Positions 17,361 to 26,807 of a stretch of DNA of 42,638 nt are shown one piece after another (positions within the stretch are counted from its first letter, which is position 1; every line of letters starts with the position of its first letter). The notes beneath the pieces are model-generated. The model made no database searches, was not told the DNA's origin, and saw only the letters and a program-made list of their open reading frames with translations. Origin of the DNA: Bartonella phoceensis (lineage in GTDB: Bacteria; Pseudomonadota; Alphaproteobacteria; Rhizobiales; Rhizobiaceae); the NCBI RefSeq assembly GCF_902825145.1, contig NZ_CADEAD010000005.1, positions 45,588 through 88,225 of the forward strand, read 5' to 3'. Both the position numbers and the translations under genes were made by a program.

Positions 17361-18232
17361 ATGTTTTTATTCGATTGGCTGTTATAGCAGTGATAAGTTT
17401 TTCTCCTCAGAGTATCGCCAGGAATGCTTCTGATAAAGAAGGGGATTTTGTTTCTTATCCTTTACGTGCTCCTAAAAAACAGGAATGGAGCTTTTCAGGG
17501 CCGTTTGGGATCTATGATAAAGCGCAATTGCGGCGCGGGTTAAAGGTTTATAAACAGGTTTGTTCCAGTTGCCATGGGTTAAAATATGTGGCTTTTCGGG
17601 ATTTAAAGGCTCTTGGTTATAATCAGGAACAAATTAAGGCTTTTGCGGGGCAGTATGAGGTGGGCGATGGTCCTAATCGAGAAGGGAAATTTTTTAAACG
17701 CGCTGGTGTTGCAACAGATTATTTTCCTCCTCCCTTTGCGAATGAAGAAGAAGCAAGGTTTATTCATAACGGCGCCTATCCTCCCGATTTATCGCTGATG
17801 GCACGTGCACGTGCCATATCTTTGCCATTTCCTGCCATTATTTCTGACATATTGACGCATTACAATACTGCTGGTTCAGATTATATTACCGCTCTTTTAA
17901 CAGGATATCAGAAAGTCCCAGAGAGCAAAAAAATTGCCGATGGATACTGGTATAATCCTTATTTTGTAGCCAGTGATTCTTTGACAATGGCGCCTCCTTT
18001 GCGTGATGGTGTTGTTGCTTATGAGGATGGGACATTAGAAACAGTTGAACAATATGCGCGTGATGTCTCTGCTTTTTTGATGTGGGCTGCTGATCCTCAC
18101 ATGGAAATTCGTAAAAAAACTGGTTTTCGTGTTATTTTATTTTTAATCATTTTGGGAGGGCTTGTTTATATTTTGAAAGCCCGTATTTGGTGTGATTTAG
18201 AAGAAAAATTGGAGGAGAAGACGAAAGAATGA
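17354..18232 (+). CDS. petC: Cytochrome c1 (bc1 complex)
   Basis: Periplasmic heme subunit of complex III, handing electrons to soluble or membrane cytochrome c. The 292-residue protein has a signal peptide (about residues 1-22), the heme-attachment motif CSSCHG at 70-75, the axial methionine in TMAPPL (Met212), and a C-terminal anchor helix (about 258-277, ILFLIILGGLVYIL). It is of normal length for bacterial c1 and is not fused to cytochrome b. The start codon overlaps the end of petB by seven bases. No terminator is obvious before the next gene. Confidence 0.97.
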   Translation: MVNVFIRLAVIAVISFSPQSIARNASDKEGDFVSYPLRAPKKQEWSFSGPFGIYDKAQLRRGLKVYKQVCSSCHGLKYVAFRDLKALGYNQEQIKAFAGQYEVGDGPNREGKFFKRAGVATDYFPPPFANEEEARFIHNGAYPPDLSLMARARAISLPFPAIISDILTHYNTAGSDYITALLTGYQKVPESKKIADGYWYNPYFVASDSLTMAPPLRDGVVAYEDGTLETVEQYARDVSAFLMWAADPHMEIRKKTGFRVILFLIILGGLVYILKARIWCDLEEKLEEKTKE

Positions 18233-18343
18233 AAAAGAGAGAAGCCTGGGAATTATGGTCTTGAAAGAGTATAGGGAACAAATCTGAGCATGATGCATTG
18301 AGACTTTGTAAAGTAAAAGCAAAGTAAAAATGGAGATGTTAAA

Positions 18344-18784
18344 ATGAAAAAAATTGCCTATACTACTCTTATATCAGTTGGGATGGCTTCTGGTGCTTAT
18401 GCTCATTCTTTTGCAGTACCTGCTACACACGAAACGATTTCTTCAACCGGTACCGTCCGGGTTGGGTCGGATATGTCTGCGCGTTATGTTACACCTTTAG
18501 CAACGGATTTTGTTGCTTCAAGCCTTATTGGAGCAAATGTATACAATATAGAAAATGAAAATATTGGTGAAGTAAAAGATATAATTCTGCGTGAAAATAA
18601 CATTGCAGGTTTTGTTATTGCTGTTGGTGGTTTCCTTGGTATGGGGGAGAGTTATGTGGTTGTTTCTCCAGAAACAATCCAGATGACAAACGATTATGGT
18701 AAGTGGAAACTTATTACCAATGCAACAAAGGATTCTTTAAAGAAAGCTCCAACATTTAAATACGAAGGATATTGGGCACATTAA
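18344..18784 (+). CDS. Secreted PRC-barrel domain protein
   Basis: A 146-residue protein with a signal peptide (residues 1-20, cleavage near AYA-HS), a short linker and a PRC-barrel domain (about 60-125: SLIGANVYNIENENIGEVKDI, then AGFVIAVGGFLGMGESYVVV). Such exported PRC-barrel proteins are abundant in Rhizobiales; their periplasmic role is unknown. GGAG lies nine bases before the ATG. It is 110 bases downstream of petC on the same strand and may be read through from the pet operon or have its own promoter. A weak terminator follows. Confidence 0.9.
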   Translation: MKKIAYTTLISVGMASGAYAHSFAVPATHETISSTGTVRVGSDMSARYVTPLATDFVASSLIGANVYNIENENIGEVKDIILRENNIAGFVIAVGGFLGMGESYVVVSPETIQMTNDYGKWKLITNATKDSLKKAPTFKYEGYWAH

Positions 18785-19204
18785 TTTCGTATTTCCATTC
18801 TCTATGGTTAGAACAGTTGCTATCATATCGAGGGTGGCACTGTTTTTTTGTGTAGGGTGTTTTTTGAAAGATTTGCAAAAGTTTTATATAAGAAACTATT
18901 TTTTTAAGATATAAAAGAAAAGCTTAGGTTAAATCTTCATGATTGTGATGATATCAAAAATTCTCAGCGGTTTTGGTTTTTAGGAAATAAAAAGCTTTCG
19001 GCGTTCCATACAGTTTAAAGGTGTTTCAAACAGACTACTGAATTCTTCATATATTATAGAGGGGGAATAAAAATTCTAACTCTTTTATTCTATTTGTTTA
19101 TGCATTCCCGTATTGAAAAAATTAGTAAAACAGCATATTTTTTTATAATAAAAGGCACTTTTTATTTCCTTAATAGATATATAAAATATTAAGATGAAAT
19201 ATCA
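18785..19204. other. Intergenic region between convergent genes
   Basis: Besides the probable terminator at 18812-18849, the 420 bases between the PRC-barrel gene and ychF hold nothing I recognise. Confidence 0.5.
18812..18849 (+). terminator. Probable intrinsic terminator after the PRC-barrel gene
   Basis: AACAGT (18812-18817) pairs with ACTGTT (18839-18844), extended by GC/GC with one bulged T, and the stem runs into seven T residues. The loop is long (about 16 nt), so strength is uncertain. Confidence 0.5.
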
Positions 19205-20308
19205 TTAAGTATTATGTTTAAACAACAGGACATCACCGTCTTGTACAATGTATTCTTTCCCTTCATCACGCACTTTACCTGCTTCTTTTGCGCCATTTTC
19301 TCCACCTAAAGCAATATAATCATCGTAGCTGATGGTTTGGGCACGGATAAAACCACGTTCAAAATCTGAGTGAATAACACCAGCTGCTTGGGGGGCTTTT
19401 GTGCCACGCGTAATTGTCCACGCTCGCGTTTCTTTAGGACCACAGGTGAAATAAGTAATGAGGTCAAGCAAGGAGTAGCCAGCGCGAATGAGACGGTTTA
19501 GACTCGGTTCAAAAAATTCTAGAGCGTGAAGATATTCTGAAGCTTCTGCATCATTGAGTTGGGTGATTTCAGCTTCAATGAAAGCAGAAATAATAATGCT
19601 TTGAGCATTTTGCTCTGTTGCCATTTTTTCGATCATTTGGGTAAAGCTGTTTCCATGAGCGGTATCATTTTCGCTCACATTGCACACATAAAGTACCGGT
19701 TTGGAAGTTAAAAGATTCAAACTATCAAGGATACGACGTTCATCAGAAGAAATATCTTTGCGTAATAATCGAACAGGACTTCCTTTCTGCAATGAACTTA
19801 ATGCTGCTTCCACAACAGGAAGAATCGTTAGGGCTTCTTTCTCTTTTACGGTTGCTCTTTTACGGATTTGTACGATTCGTCTCTCAAGACTTTCAAGATC
19901 CGCGAGCATGAGTTCTGTTTCAACAGTCGTGGCATCAGAGATAGGATCAATGCGTCCTTCTACATGGGTGATATCTTCAGCTTGAAAACAGCGTAGAACA
20001 TGGACAATAGCATCAACTTCACGAATATTGGCTAAAAATTTATTGCCTAAACCTTCACCTTTTGAAGCGCCACGCACGAGTCCGGCAATATCAACAAAAC
20101 TAATGCGTGTGGGAATAATTTCCTTTGAACCAGCGATAGAAGCAATTTTTTCCATTCGCAAATCTGGAACAGCGACTTCACCGGTATTGGGTTCGATGGT
20201 ACAAAAAGGATAGTTAGCAGCTTGCGCTGTGGCTGTTTTTGTGAGTGCATTAAAAAGAGTTGATTTCCCAACATTAGGTAATCCTACAATACCGCATTTA
20301 AAACCCAT
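19205..20308 (-). CDS. ychF: Redox-regulated ATPase YchF (Obg-like GTPase family)
   Basis: A 367-residue universally conserved P-loop ATPase of the Obg superfamily that binds ribosomes and responds to oxidative stress. G1 is GLPNVGKSTLFNALT (residues 8-22), switch/G3 is DIAGLVRGASKGEGLGNKFL (about 72-91), the NxxE-type variant of G4 (YVCNVSEND, about 205-213) explains ATP preference, and a TGS domain (about 283-366, ending DGDVLLFKHN) closes the protein. The length is standard. It faces an L,D-transpeptidase gene divergently; pth and rplY, often adjacent to ychF, are about 1.2 kb away. Confidence 0.97.
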   Translation of the reverse strand: MGFKCGIVGLPNVGKSTLFNALTKTATAQAANYPFCTIEPNTGEVAVPDLRMEKIASIAGSKEIIPTRISFVDIAGLVRGASKGEGLGNKFLANIREVDAIVHVLRCFQAEDITHVEGRIDPISDATTVETELMLADLESLERRIVQIRKRATVKEKEALTILPVVEAALSSLQKGSPVRLLRKDISSDERRILDSLNLLTSKPVLYVCNVSENDTAHGNSFTQMIEKMATEQNAQSIIISAFIEAEITQLNDAEASEYLHALEFFEPSLNRLIRAGYSLLDLITYFTCGPKETRAWTITRGTKAPQAAGVIHSDFERGFIRAQTISYDDYIALGGENGAKEAGKVRDEGKEYIVQDGDVLLFKHNT

Positions 20309-20504
20309 GAGTAGTCTTCTTTTCTATTGATTTATGGCCAAGATAACGCTCTTTTGGTGTTTTTATAGCACATTTTGAGAAGAGTCATAGCCTCCTATTG
20401 CTGTAGGTAAGAAAAAAGTCTATGTTGAGAAAGATAATTTGCCTTCTTTTCATCATATTAAAAAAACACATCATTTTTATGATAAAAAAAATTTCAAATT
20501 AACG

Positions 20505-20533
20505 TTAACAGTACGCTAAGTTTTTCATAGTAT
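20505..20533 (+). promoter_or_regulatory. Predicted sigma70-type promoter of the L,D-transpeptidase gene
   Basis: TTAACA (20505-20510), one mismatch to the -35 consensus, is separated by 17 bases from TAGTAT (20528-20533). The spacing and the same -10 hexamer as the promoter at 2619-2647 support it. The coding start is 40 bases downstream. Confidence 0.5.
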
Positions 20534-20572
20534 GCAAGTCTGCATAAAGAATTATTTGGAGAAAATATAAGA

Positions 20573-21316
20573 GTGTTATCTCGTCGTGTTTTTTTAATTG
20601 CAGCACCTTTGGCTTTGGTTGGATGTGCTACGCGTCATTCAGATGTGTCGTTTGTTTCTTCTCAAGAAGTGCGGCACATTCCAGCAGAAATACAAGCCTT
20701 GTACGGTCCTGTAACAAATGAGCCTTACTCATTACCTGCTGTTGATCTTTTGACCATTGATCCCAAATTTTGGCGCCAAAAAGTGATTTATTATACATCT
20801 TATCCGCCTGGAACATTGGTGATAGATACGCAAGAATGTTTTCTTTACCTGATTGGTGAAAATGGGAGAGCTTTGCGTTACGGTATCGGGGTTGGTAAGG
20901 AAGGGCTCGCATTTGCAGGTGAAGGGGTTGTGCAACGCAAACGCCGATGGCCAAATTGGGCTCCTACGGCAGCAATGATGACTCGAGAACCAGAGCGTTA
21001 TGGTCATTTGGGACAAGGAATGCCACCAGGGCCCGATAATCCGTTGGGAGCACGAGCACTTTATCTTTTTAAAAATGGGCAGGATACACTTTTTCGTATT
21101 CACGGCTCCCATGAGTCATGGTCCATTGGCCGTGCTATTTCAAGTGGATGTATTCGTTTGCTCAATCAAGATATTATTGATCTTTATGATCGTGTTCCCA
21201 TTGGTTCACGTGTAGTGGTATTGCAAAACAGTGAGAGTGCATCAAAAGTCTACAGTCAGCAATCAAATATATACGATCAATTGCAATCAACGATCAATCC
21301 GAGTGAAATTTTTTAA
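20573..21316 (+). CDS. L,D-transpeptidase (YkuD domain), lipoprotein-like
   Basis: A 247-residue envelope enzyme. YkuD domains form 3-3 peptidoglycan cross-links or attach proteins to peptidoglycan. The catalytic signature spans His177 (HGSHESWSIGRA) to Cys193 in SSGCIRLLNQD. The N-terminus MLSRRVFLIAAPLALVGCAT combines an SRR-x-FL twin-arginine-like motif with a lipobox (LVGC), so it may be a Tat-exported lipoprotein. The start is a GTG; GGAG lies about 12 bases upstream. It is divergent from ychF and convergent with pth. Polar-growing Rhizobiales rely heavily on such enzymes; the exact reaction is not readable from sequence. Confidence 0.93.
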   Translation: MLSRRVFLIAAPLALVGCATRHSDVSFVSSQEVRHIPAEIQALYGPVTNEPYSLPAVDLLTIDPKFWRQKVIYYTSYPPGTLVIDTQECFLYLIGENGRALRYGIGVGKEGLAFAGEGVVQRKRRWPNWAPTAAMMTREPERYGHLGQGMPPGPDNPLGARALYLFKNGQDTLFRIHGSHESWSIGRAISSGCIRLLNQDIIDLYDRVPIGSRVVVLQNSESASKVYSQQSNIYDQLQSTINPSEIF

Positions 21317-21472
21317 TTTCAAAAAATATAAACTTGGCTAGACTCATTTGATTGTTTTGGGTTTGCAGTTTAGAAATCTTACTCTCAAAGAGGAGTGTTA
21401 TGTAAAAGAATGGCACAAAGGGGTTATTGATTTATTTTGTCTCTTAGAGGGACTGGACATTATCGCAGATCT

Positions 21473-22039
21473 TTATTTCATTGCTAGTGAGATTGCATTC
21501 ATAAAGAGACATTGATCATCTTTTATAAGGAGAGCAATGTTCTTTGCAACTGCCTCTAAGAGAGGAGGGAGCCATTCTTGGTCGGATTTGGTAAAGTTTC
21601 CTAGAACATACTGGTGAACAGGCTCCTTAGAAGTGGGGCGTCCAATTCCCAAACGTACACGGCAGTAATCAGTGCCGCAATGGGCGTCAATAGACTTTAT
21701 ACCATTGTGTCCATTATTTCCTCCACCAATTTTTACACGTACTTTTCCCGGTTCTAGGTCTAGCTCATCATAAATGATAATCAAATTCTTCAGGCCCAGT
21801 TTATAAAACCGCAAGGCTTCACCAATAGCTTGGCCGGAAAGATTCATGAAAGTTTGAGGTTTTATAAGAAAAGTTTTTTCACCATTTATAAGACCAGTGG
21901 AGATCTCAGATTGAAATTTTTTCGACCATGGGGAAAAAGAAAAGGATTGGTAAATGGTATCAATCGCCATATAACCGATATTATGGCGATTATTTTGGTA
22001 TTGTAAACCAGGATTGCCAAGACCAGCAATAAGCCACAT
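21473..22039 (-). CDS. pth: Peptidyl-tRNA hydrolase
   Basis: Releases peptides from prematurely dissociated peptidyl-tRNAs, recycling the tRNA. The product (188 residues) carries the N-terminal GLGNPG motif, the catalytic histidine in [10 protein letters not shown], the conserved TFMNLSGQA and the catalytic aspartate in [16 protein letters not shown], followed by [14 protein letters not shown] prefer the ATG at 22039 because GAAGG sits five bases upstream; a GTG two codons earlier (22045) is the alternative. It lies 74 bases downstream of rplY on the same strand, with a terminator hairpin between them. Confidence 0.96.
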   Translation of the reverse strand: MWLIAGLGNPGLQYQNNRHNIGYMAIDTIYQSFSFSPWSKKFQSEISTGLINGEKTFLIKPQTFMNLSGQAIGEALRFYKLGLKNLIIIYDELDLEPGKVRVKIGGGNNGHNGIKSIDAHCGTDYCRVRLGIGRPTSKEPVHQYVLGNFTKSDQEWLPPLLEAVAKNIALLIKDDQCLFMNAISLAMK

Positions 22040-22082
22040 GTGCACCTTCAGTAAAGTGTGAGGGTAAATGTTTCATAAATTA

Positions 22083-22102
22083 AGGCGGGCTTATTCCCGC
22101 CT
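22083..22102 (-). terminator. Intrinsic terminator between rplY and pth
   Basis: A 7-bp GC-rich stem AGGCGGG/CCCGCCT with a 6-nt loop is followed on the minus strand by TTAATTT. It lies immediately after the rplY stop, so it may end the rplY message or only reduce read-through into pth. Confidence 0.7.
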
Positions 22103-22113
22103 GCTGAAATTTA

Positions 22114-22740
22114 TCAATTTTTTTCGTTATTTTCGTCATTTCTTTGTTCGGAAGTTTCATCACCGACATCCATACCAGCAGGAGCTGCGATGGTTGCAAT
22201 AGTAAAGTCTCGATCTTGAATGACTGGCGTTACATCTTTTGGCAGTTGCACCGCTGAAATATGAATAGAATCACCAATAGAGTAGCTGGAGAGATCAATC
22301 TCAATCGCTTCAGGAATAGCATTTGCTGGAGCAGTACATTCAATTTCGTGGCGAACAATATTGAGGACACCTCCCTTTTTAAGACCGGGGGCCGTATCTT
22401 CATTGAGAAAGTGTACAGGGATATTTACTTCCACAACGGATTTCGCTGAAATACGAAGGAAATCTACATGGAGGGGAAAGTCACGCACGGGATCCAATTG
22501 GTAATCTTTTGGGAGAACCATAATCTTTTCTTTGCCAATTGTGATAGTTGCAACGGTGGTACGAAAACCACCAGCGTGAATTTTGTAAAAAATTTCTTTG
22601 TAGGGAACTGTGATTGCCAAGGGTGGTTGCTTTTCACCATAAATGACAGCAGGAATGAGACCGTTGCGGCGAAGTTCACGGGAGGACCCCTTACCAACCC
22701 GCTCGCGTATTTCGGCCTTAAGAGTGTAGCTTTTGCTCAT
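22114..22740 (-). CDS. rplY: 50S ribosomal protein L25 / general stress protein Ctc
   Basis: Binds 5S rRNA in the large ribosomal subunit. At 208 residues it is the long two-domain CTC type: an N-terminal L25 domain (about 1-95; [28 protein letters not shown]) and the C-terminal beta domain (about 100-190; [34 protein letters not shown]). The last 20 residues are acidic and Asn-rich. AAGGAC upstream of the ATG supports the start. The rplY-pth order is common across bacteria and suggests coordinated translation-quality functions. Confidence 0.96.
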   Translation of the reverse strand: MSKSYTLKAEIRERVGKGSSRELRRNGLIPAVIYGEKQPPLAITVPYKEIFYKIHAGGFRTTVATITIGKEKIMVLPKDYQLDPVRDFPLHVDFLRISAKSVVEVNIPVHFLNEDTAPGLKKGGVLNIVRHEIECTAPANAIPEAIEIDLSSYSIGDSIHISAVQLPKDVTPVIQDRDFTIATIAAPAGMDVGDETSEQRNDENNEKN

Positions 22741-23017
22741 AATTTAAGTCCTTTTACATGATTGGAGATCCATCAAAAACCAAACAGTTTCTGAATGAAT
22801 ATGAAGATATGCGCTGCTTAGTAGCGATTACTCCATTCTGCGTTGCCTCCAAGGGTGTCTACGCAGAAGACTGTTCTATAATTCAAACTATCCACAGATG
22901 CAAGAGTTGTGGGAAAAATCAATGATTTCTACCGTTACGAGATAGGAAATGTTACAAGCTTGGTTCGTTTTGGAAAATAAAGACGAAGCCTATATATTCA
23001 AAAGCAACGGAGATGTT

Positions 23018-24517
23018 ATGAAGGTTGAGATCGCCTTGGGTGAGATGGCAGAACGTGACGCTTTGCATAAAGCTGTGCCAGCATTTGTTGATTTGGAAGA
23101 ATTATTGGCAACACGTCTTCTTGTGCAAGGCAATTCTGGTTCAGGAAAATCACATCTTCTTCGCCGTCTTCTTGAACAAAGTGCTTCATGGGTGCAACAT
23201 TGTGTGATTGATCCAGAGGGTGATTTTGTAACTTTGGCAGATAAATTCGGCCATGTCATTGTTGAAGCTCAACGTAGTGAACTAGAATTGACGCGTATTG
23301 CTCATCGAATTCGCCAACATCGGGTTTCGGTAGTTTTCAACCTTGAAGGTTTGGATACTGAACAACAGATGCGTGCTGTGGGAGCTTTTCTTGGTGCACT
23401 GTTTGATGTGGAGCGTGATTATTGGTATCCCATCCTTGTTGTTGTCGATGAAGCACAATTGTTCGCTCCAACTGCGGCAGGAGAGGTTTCTGATGAAGCA
23501 CGTAAAATTTCACTTAGTGCTATGACCAATCTTATGTGCCGAGGACGCAAACGTGGTCTTGCTGGTGTGATTGCTACACAGCGTTTGGCTAAACTTGCCA
23601 AAAATGTTGCTGCTGAAGCATCAAATTTTTTAATAGGGCGAACTTTTTTAGATATTGATATGATGCGTGCTGCTGATCTTTTGGGAATGGAGCGTCGCCA
23701 AGCGGAAATGTTTAGAGATCTTGAGCGAGGGCGTTTTATCGCTTTAGGGCCTGCTTTATCACGACGTCCCTTACCAATCATCATTGGTTCTGTTGAAACA
23801 TTGGCACGTTCTTCTAGCCCTAAATTAATGCCACTTCCAACAGAGCGGGCTGATGCAAAAGAACTTGTTTTTACTGCTTCACCTGAGGAAATTTTAATCC
23901 CATTTAAGCAACCAAGAGAACCGGTAAGAGAACAATTCGTTCATGAGATGTTAGAAAAGGCTGTACATAAAAAACAAGAATTATTGGAAGAAGAACCAAG
24001 TCTTTTTCCTGAATTTTCTGTTGTTGAGCGTGATATTCAGGCAGAACGTGTTATTCGGGAAATTCTTAATGATCCTGAGGTTTTTTATCGTTCTACAGCG
24101 GTACTTTATCAAGATTTCTTGGTTCGTTGCCGTATTCATGGTCACTCAGGAGATTTTTTAAACCTTTCACAATTTCGACGTAAGTTAGCTATTGCTCAAG
24201 CTTGTGTTGATGAAGAAATTGCTGTCAGTGAAAAATGGAAACGCATTTTGCATCTCTCGGAAAGTTTGGAAGATAATGTTCAAGGTGTTTTCTTGAATGT
24301 GGCACAAGCTGCTTTAAGTGGAAAACCGTGCCCTTCAGATGCGTTTTTAGCACGCCTTTATGGAACCCATTCTTTAAGTCGTGTACGCAGACTCTTAACC
24401 TATTTTGAAGAGCGCGGACTCGTTGAGATCCATACACACTTTAGTGGTCAACGTATGATAGCTTTTCCTGATCTTGGTATAGAAACAGCACTAGGGGATC
24501 CCAAAGAACCGGTTTAA
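23018..24517 (+). CDS. HerA/DUF87-type ATP-binding protein
   Basis: A P-loop ATPase of the HerA-FtsK superfamily. Walker A is [19 protein letters not shown], near residue 35 from this start. VIDPEGDF and the Walker B region [13 protein letters not shown] follow, then [20 protein letters not shown], an arginine-rich sensor stretch typical of HerA-like enzymes. The C-terminal 180 residues are helical and end in a winged-helix-like segment ([25 protein letters not shown]). No NurA nuclease partner is adjacent, so this is a stand-alone member whose role in DNA handling is unproven. I chose ATG 23018 because GGAG is five bases upstream; an ATG at 22949 would add 23 unconserved residues. Its stop overlaps the convergent prs stop. 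Confidence 0.8.
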   Translation: MKVEIALGEMAERDALHKAVPAFVDLEELLATRLLVQGNSGSGKSHLLRRLLEQSASWVQHCVIDPEGDFVTLADKFGHVIVEAQRSELELTRIAHRIRQHRVSVVFNLEGLDTEQQMRAVGAFLGALFDVERDYWYPILVVVDEAQLFAPTAAGEVSDEARKISLSAMTNLMCRGRKRGLAGVIATQRLAKLAKNVAAEASNFLIGRTFLDIDMMRAADLLGMERRQAEMFRDLERGRFIALGPALSRRPLPIIIGSVETLARSSSPKLMPLPTERADAKELVFTASPEEILIPFKQPREPVREQFVHEMLEKAVHKKQELLEEEPSLFPEFSVVERDIQAERVIREILNDPEVFYRSTAVLYQDFLVRCRIHGHSGDFLNLSQFRRKLAIAQACVDEEIAVSEKWKRILHLSESLEDNVQGVFLNVAQAALSGKPCPSDAFLARLYGTHSLSRVRRLLTYFEERGLVEIHTHFSGQRMIAFPDLGIETALGDPKEPV

Positions 24518-25446
24518 CCGAATAAGCTTGAAACAGATTGTTCTGCTGCTGTTCTTGCAATTGCTTCTCCAATGAGGTCGGCAATAGGCAGAACACGAAT
24601 ATTATGGGCCTTCTCAATTGCTTGTGTTGGCATAATTGAATCGGTAATAACCAATTCTTTCATTTCTGAATTGGTAATACGTTCTATAGCATTTCCAGAA
24701 AGAACACCGTGTGTGATGTAAGCTGTAACACTGTTAGCACTATGTTTTAATAGAGCGCTTGCTGCATTACATAGCGTTCCACCTGAATCGACGATATCAT
24801 CTAGCAAAAGACAATCCTTCCCAGATACATCTCCAATGATATTCATAACTTCTGATTCACCAGGACGTTCGCGACGTTTATCAACAATAGCCAGCAAACT
24901 GTTCAAGCGTTTAGCGAGGGAGCGTGCACGCACCACACCACCGACATCAGGTGAAACAACAATAACATTTTCAAGAGAGTAATGCATCTTGACATCTCGA
25001 GAAATAACCGGAACAGCATAAAGATTATCAGTGGGGATATCAAAAAAACCTTGAATTTGTCCTGCATGAAGATCCAGTGTTAAAACACGATGGGCTCCTG
25101 CTTCAGTAATTAGATTGGCAACAAGTTTTGCGGAAATGGGGGTTCGTGGCCCAGGCTTACGGTCTTGGCGGGCATAACCAAAATAGGGTATAACAGCTGT
25201 GATACGGCGCGCCGAAGAGCGGCGAAGAGCATCAGTCATAATGAGTAATTCCATCAAATGATCATTTGCAGGATAGGATGTGGATTGCAAAACAAACACA
25301 TCTTGTCCACGTACATTTTCATGTAATTCTACAAAAATTTCTTGATCAGCAAAGCGTTTCACGGTTGCTTTGCCTAAAGGAATATTTAAATAATTTGCAA
25401 CATCTTCAGCAAGGCGTGGATTAGAATTGCCGCAGAAAAGTTTCAT
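24514..25446 (-). CDS. prs: Ribose-phosphate pyrophosphokinase (PRPP synthetase)
   Basis: Makes PRPP from ribose-5-phosphate and ATP for nucleotide, His and Trp synthesis. The 310-residue product begins [17 protein letters not shown], and contains [21 protein letters not shown] (ATP/ribose binding), [25 protein letters not shown] (catalytic flexible loop), the divalent-cation site [15 protein letters not shown], and the PRPP-binding loop [19 protein letters not shown]. An upstream ATG (25470) is in frame, but AGAGG before 25446 and the family N-terminus select this start. Its stop codon shares bases with the convergent ATPase stop, leaving no room for a dedicated terminator. Confidence 0.97.
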   Translation of the reverse strand: MKLFCGNSNPRLAEDVANYLNIPLGKATVKRFADQEIFVELHENVRGQDVFVLQSTSYPANDHLMELLIMTDALRRSSARRITAVIPYFGYARQDRKPGPRTPISAKLVANLITEAGAHRVLTLDLHAGQIQGFFDIPTDNLYAVPVISRDVKMHYSLENVIVVSPDVGGVVRARSLAKRLNSLLAIVDKRRERPGESEVMNIIGDVSGKDCLLLDDIVDSGGTLCNAASALLKHSANSVTAYITHGVLSGNAIERITNSEMKELVITDSIMPTQAIEKAHNIRVLPIADLIGEAIARTAAEQSVSSLFG

Positions 25447-25915
25447 AGTATAACCTCTGAGTCGCCACAATAGAGTGTAATACGGTTTTTAACTTCTTAT
25501 CATTAGATTGCAAGAAAACAATTACAAAAATATTACAAATTTATCTATTATTGTTAAGGAGCTACACGTCTTGTTTTCTCTTGTTCCAAAATTTTATTTT
25601 GTTTAGAGTAAAGTTTTTGGGCCGTGAGGAAAAGAAATATATCTTCATTAAGCTCTTTTGCTTCCTTTTTATAAATGAACGATTTCAATAAGGGGAATGT
25701 TTTGCCTATAAGAAGAGAGGCTATGTCAAAATAATTTAATTTGCTAGCTATCACAACAAAATATTGAGAACAATAATAGTCAAAGTATTTATACTCTTTG
25801 TATTTAGAGAGTATTTTTTAATAACAGACACAGTATAAAAGAGCCTATTTTATTATTTCCATTCAAGTAAAAATTTTATTTTGTAGTTTTGGTATCCTTT
25901 TTAGAAAAAAAATAC
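25447..25915. other. Intergenic region between prs and pgeF
   Basis: 469 AT-rich bases upstream of prs. A 66-codon minus-strand frame (25554-25754) starts with GTG, lacks a ribosome binding site and has no recognisable domain, so I do not call a gene. The prs promoter is expected close to 25450-25550. Confidence 0.45.
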
Positions 25916-26707
25916 TCACTTTTTGTTTTTTAGGACAATGGCAGAAATTTGCCGTCCGTAATCCGGTTCATTGCGGTGTATTGCACGGCGGTAGGAGAAA
26001 AAGCGCTGTTCGTTTTGGTAGGTGCAAAGCTCCAAACAAGAAGCATGAACGCCTTCTTCTTTTAGTTGGTTCATGATGAATGCCCATAAGTTGAAGCGAA
26101 AATGGTTAGCTTTATCTGTTTTTAAGAAATATTTGCGAAATTTGCTATGACAATCGATAAATTGATGATAAAATTCATCTGTTACTTCGTAGTGACAAGG
26201 ACCAATGCAAGGACCAAGAACTGCTGTTATTGATTGTCTTTTGGCTCCTTGTTCTTCCATAACAGAAATTGTTTTTTCTACAATTCCCTTTAAGCTTCCT
26301 CGCCAGCCAGCATGTGCTGCAGCGATGATACCTGTTTGTGGATCAGCAAACAAAACTGGTCCGCAATCTGCTGTAAGAATGCCAATTACGAGTCCTGGTG
26401 TGGAGGTAACGAGAGCATCAGCTTTAGGAGGTTCATCAATAAAAGCTTGATGAACCACGACAACTTCACAAGAGTGTATTTGATTGACGGTGACTAAATT
26501 TTGTACCTCAACGCCAAAATAATCGGCGATTAAAATGTGATTTTGTGTGATATGTTCAGGTTGATCCTTTAAGCTTTGGCCAACATTAAGGCTTTGATAA
26601 AGGCTTTTTGCAATACCGCTTTGACGGGTAAAAAAGCCATGTTTTATTCCATGGATGTGTAAAGCAGAAAGATCTTGTGCAAGGATGGGGTGAGGAATAG
26701 AGTTCAT
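25916..26707 (-). CDS. pgeF: Peptidoglycan editing factor PgeF (laccase domain, YfiH/multicopper polyphenol oxidase family)
   Basis: A 263-residue cytoplasmic protein of the DUF152 family. E. coli PgeF removes peptides containing non-canonical serine from peptidoglycan precursors; relatives are described as purine nucleoside phosphorylases/laccases. The metal-binding His/Cys set is present: VNQIHSCEVV near residue 80, ILTADCGPVLFADPQTG near 110 and AAAHAGWRGSLKGI near 130, followed by GPCIGPCHYEV. The C-terminus RFFSYRRAIHRNEPDYGRQISAI matches the family. AAGGGG precedes the ATG. It lies downstream of midA on the same strand (100 bases), part of an lgt-midA-pgeF cluster found in Rhizobiales. 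Confidence 0.93.
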   Translation of the reverse strand: MNSIPHPILAQDLSALHIHGIKHGFFTRQSGIAKSLYQSLNVGQSLKDQPEHITQNHILIADYFGVEVQNLVTVNQIHSCEVVVVHQAFIDEPPKADALVTSTPGLVIGILTADCGPVLFADPQTGIIAAAHAGWRGSLKGIVEKTISVMEEQGAKRQSITAVLGPCIGPCHYEVTDEFYHQFIDCHSKFRKYFLKTDKANHFRFNLWAFIMNQLKEEGVHASCLELCTYQNEQRFFSYRRAIHRNEPDYGRQISAIVLKNKK

Positions 26708-26807
26708 GGAAACCCCTTATATTGTATAGTTATGTTCAAAGTAAGAATGATGTGAGAGATGCGTGTATTTGTCAATGCGTATGTTGCTAAGAGCCTATTG
26801 TCTGTCA

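Noticed and set aside
25554..25754. 66-codon minus-strand frame upstream of prs
   Set aside because: It starts at a GTG without a ribosome binding site and has no recognisable domain; it lies where the prs leader is expected.
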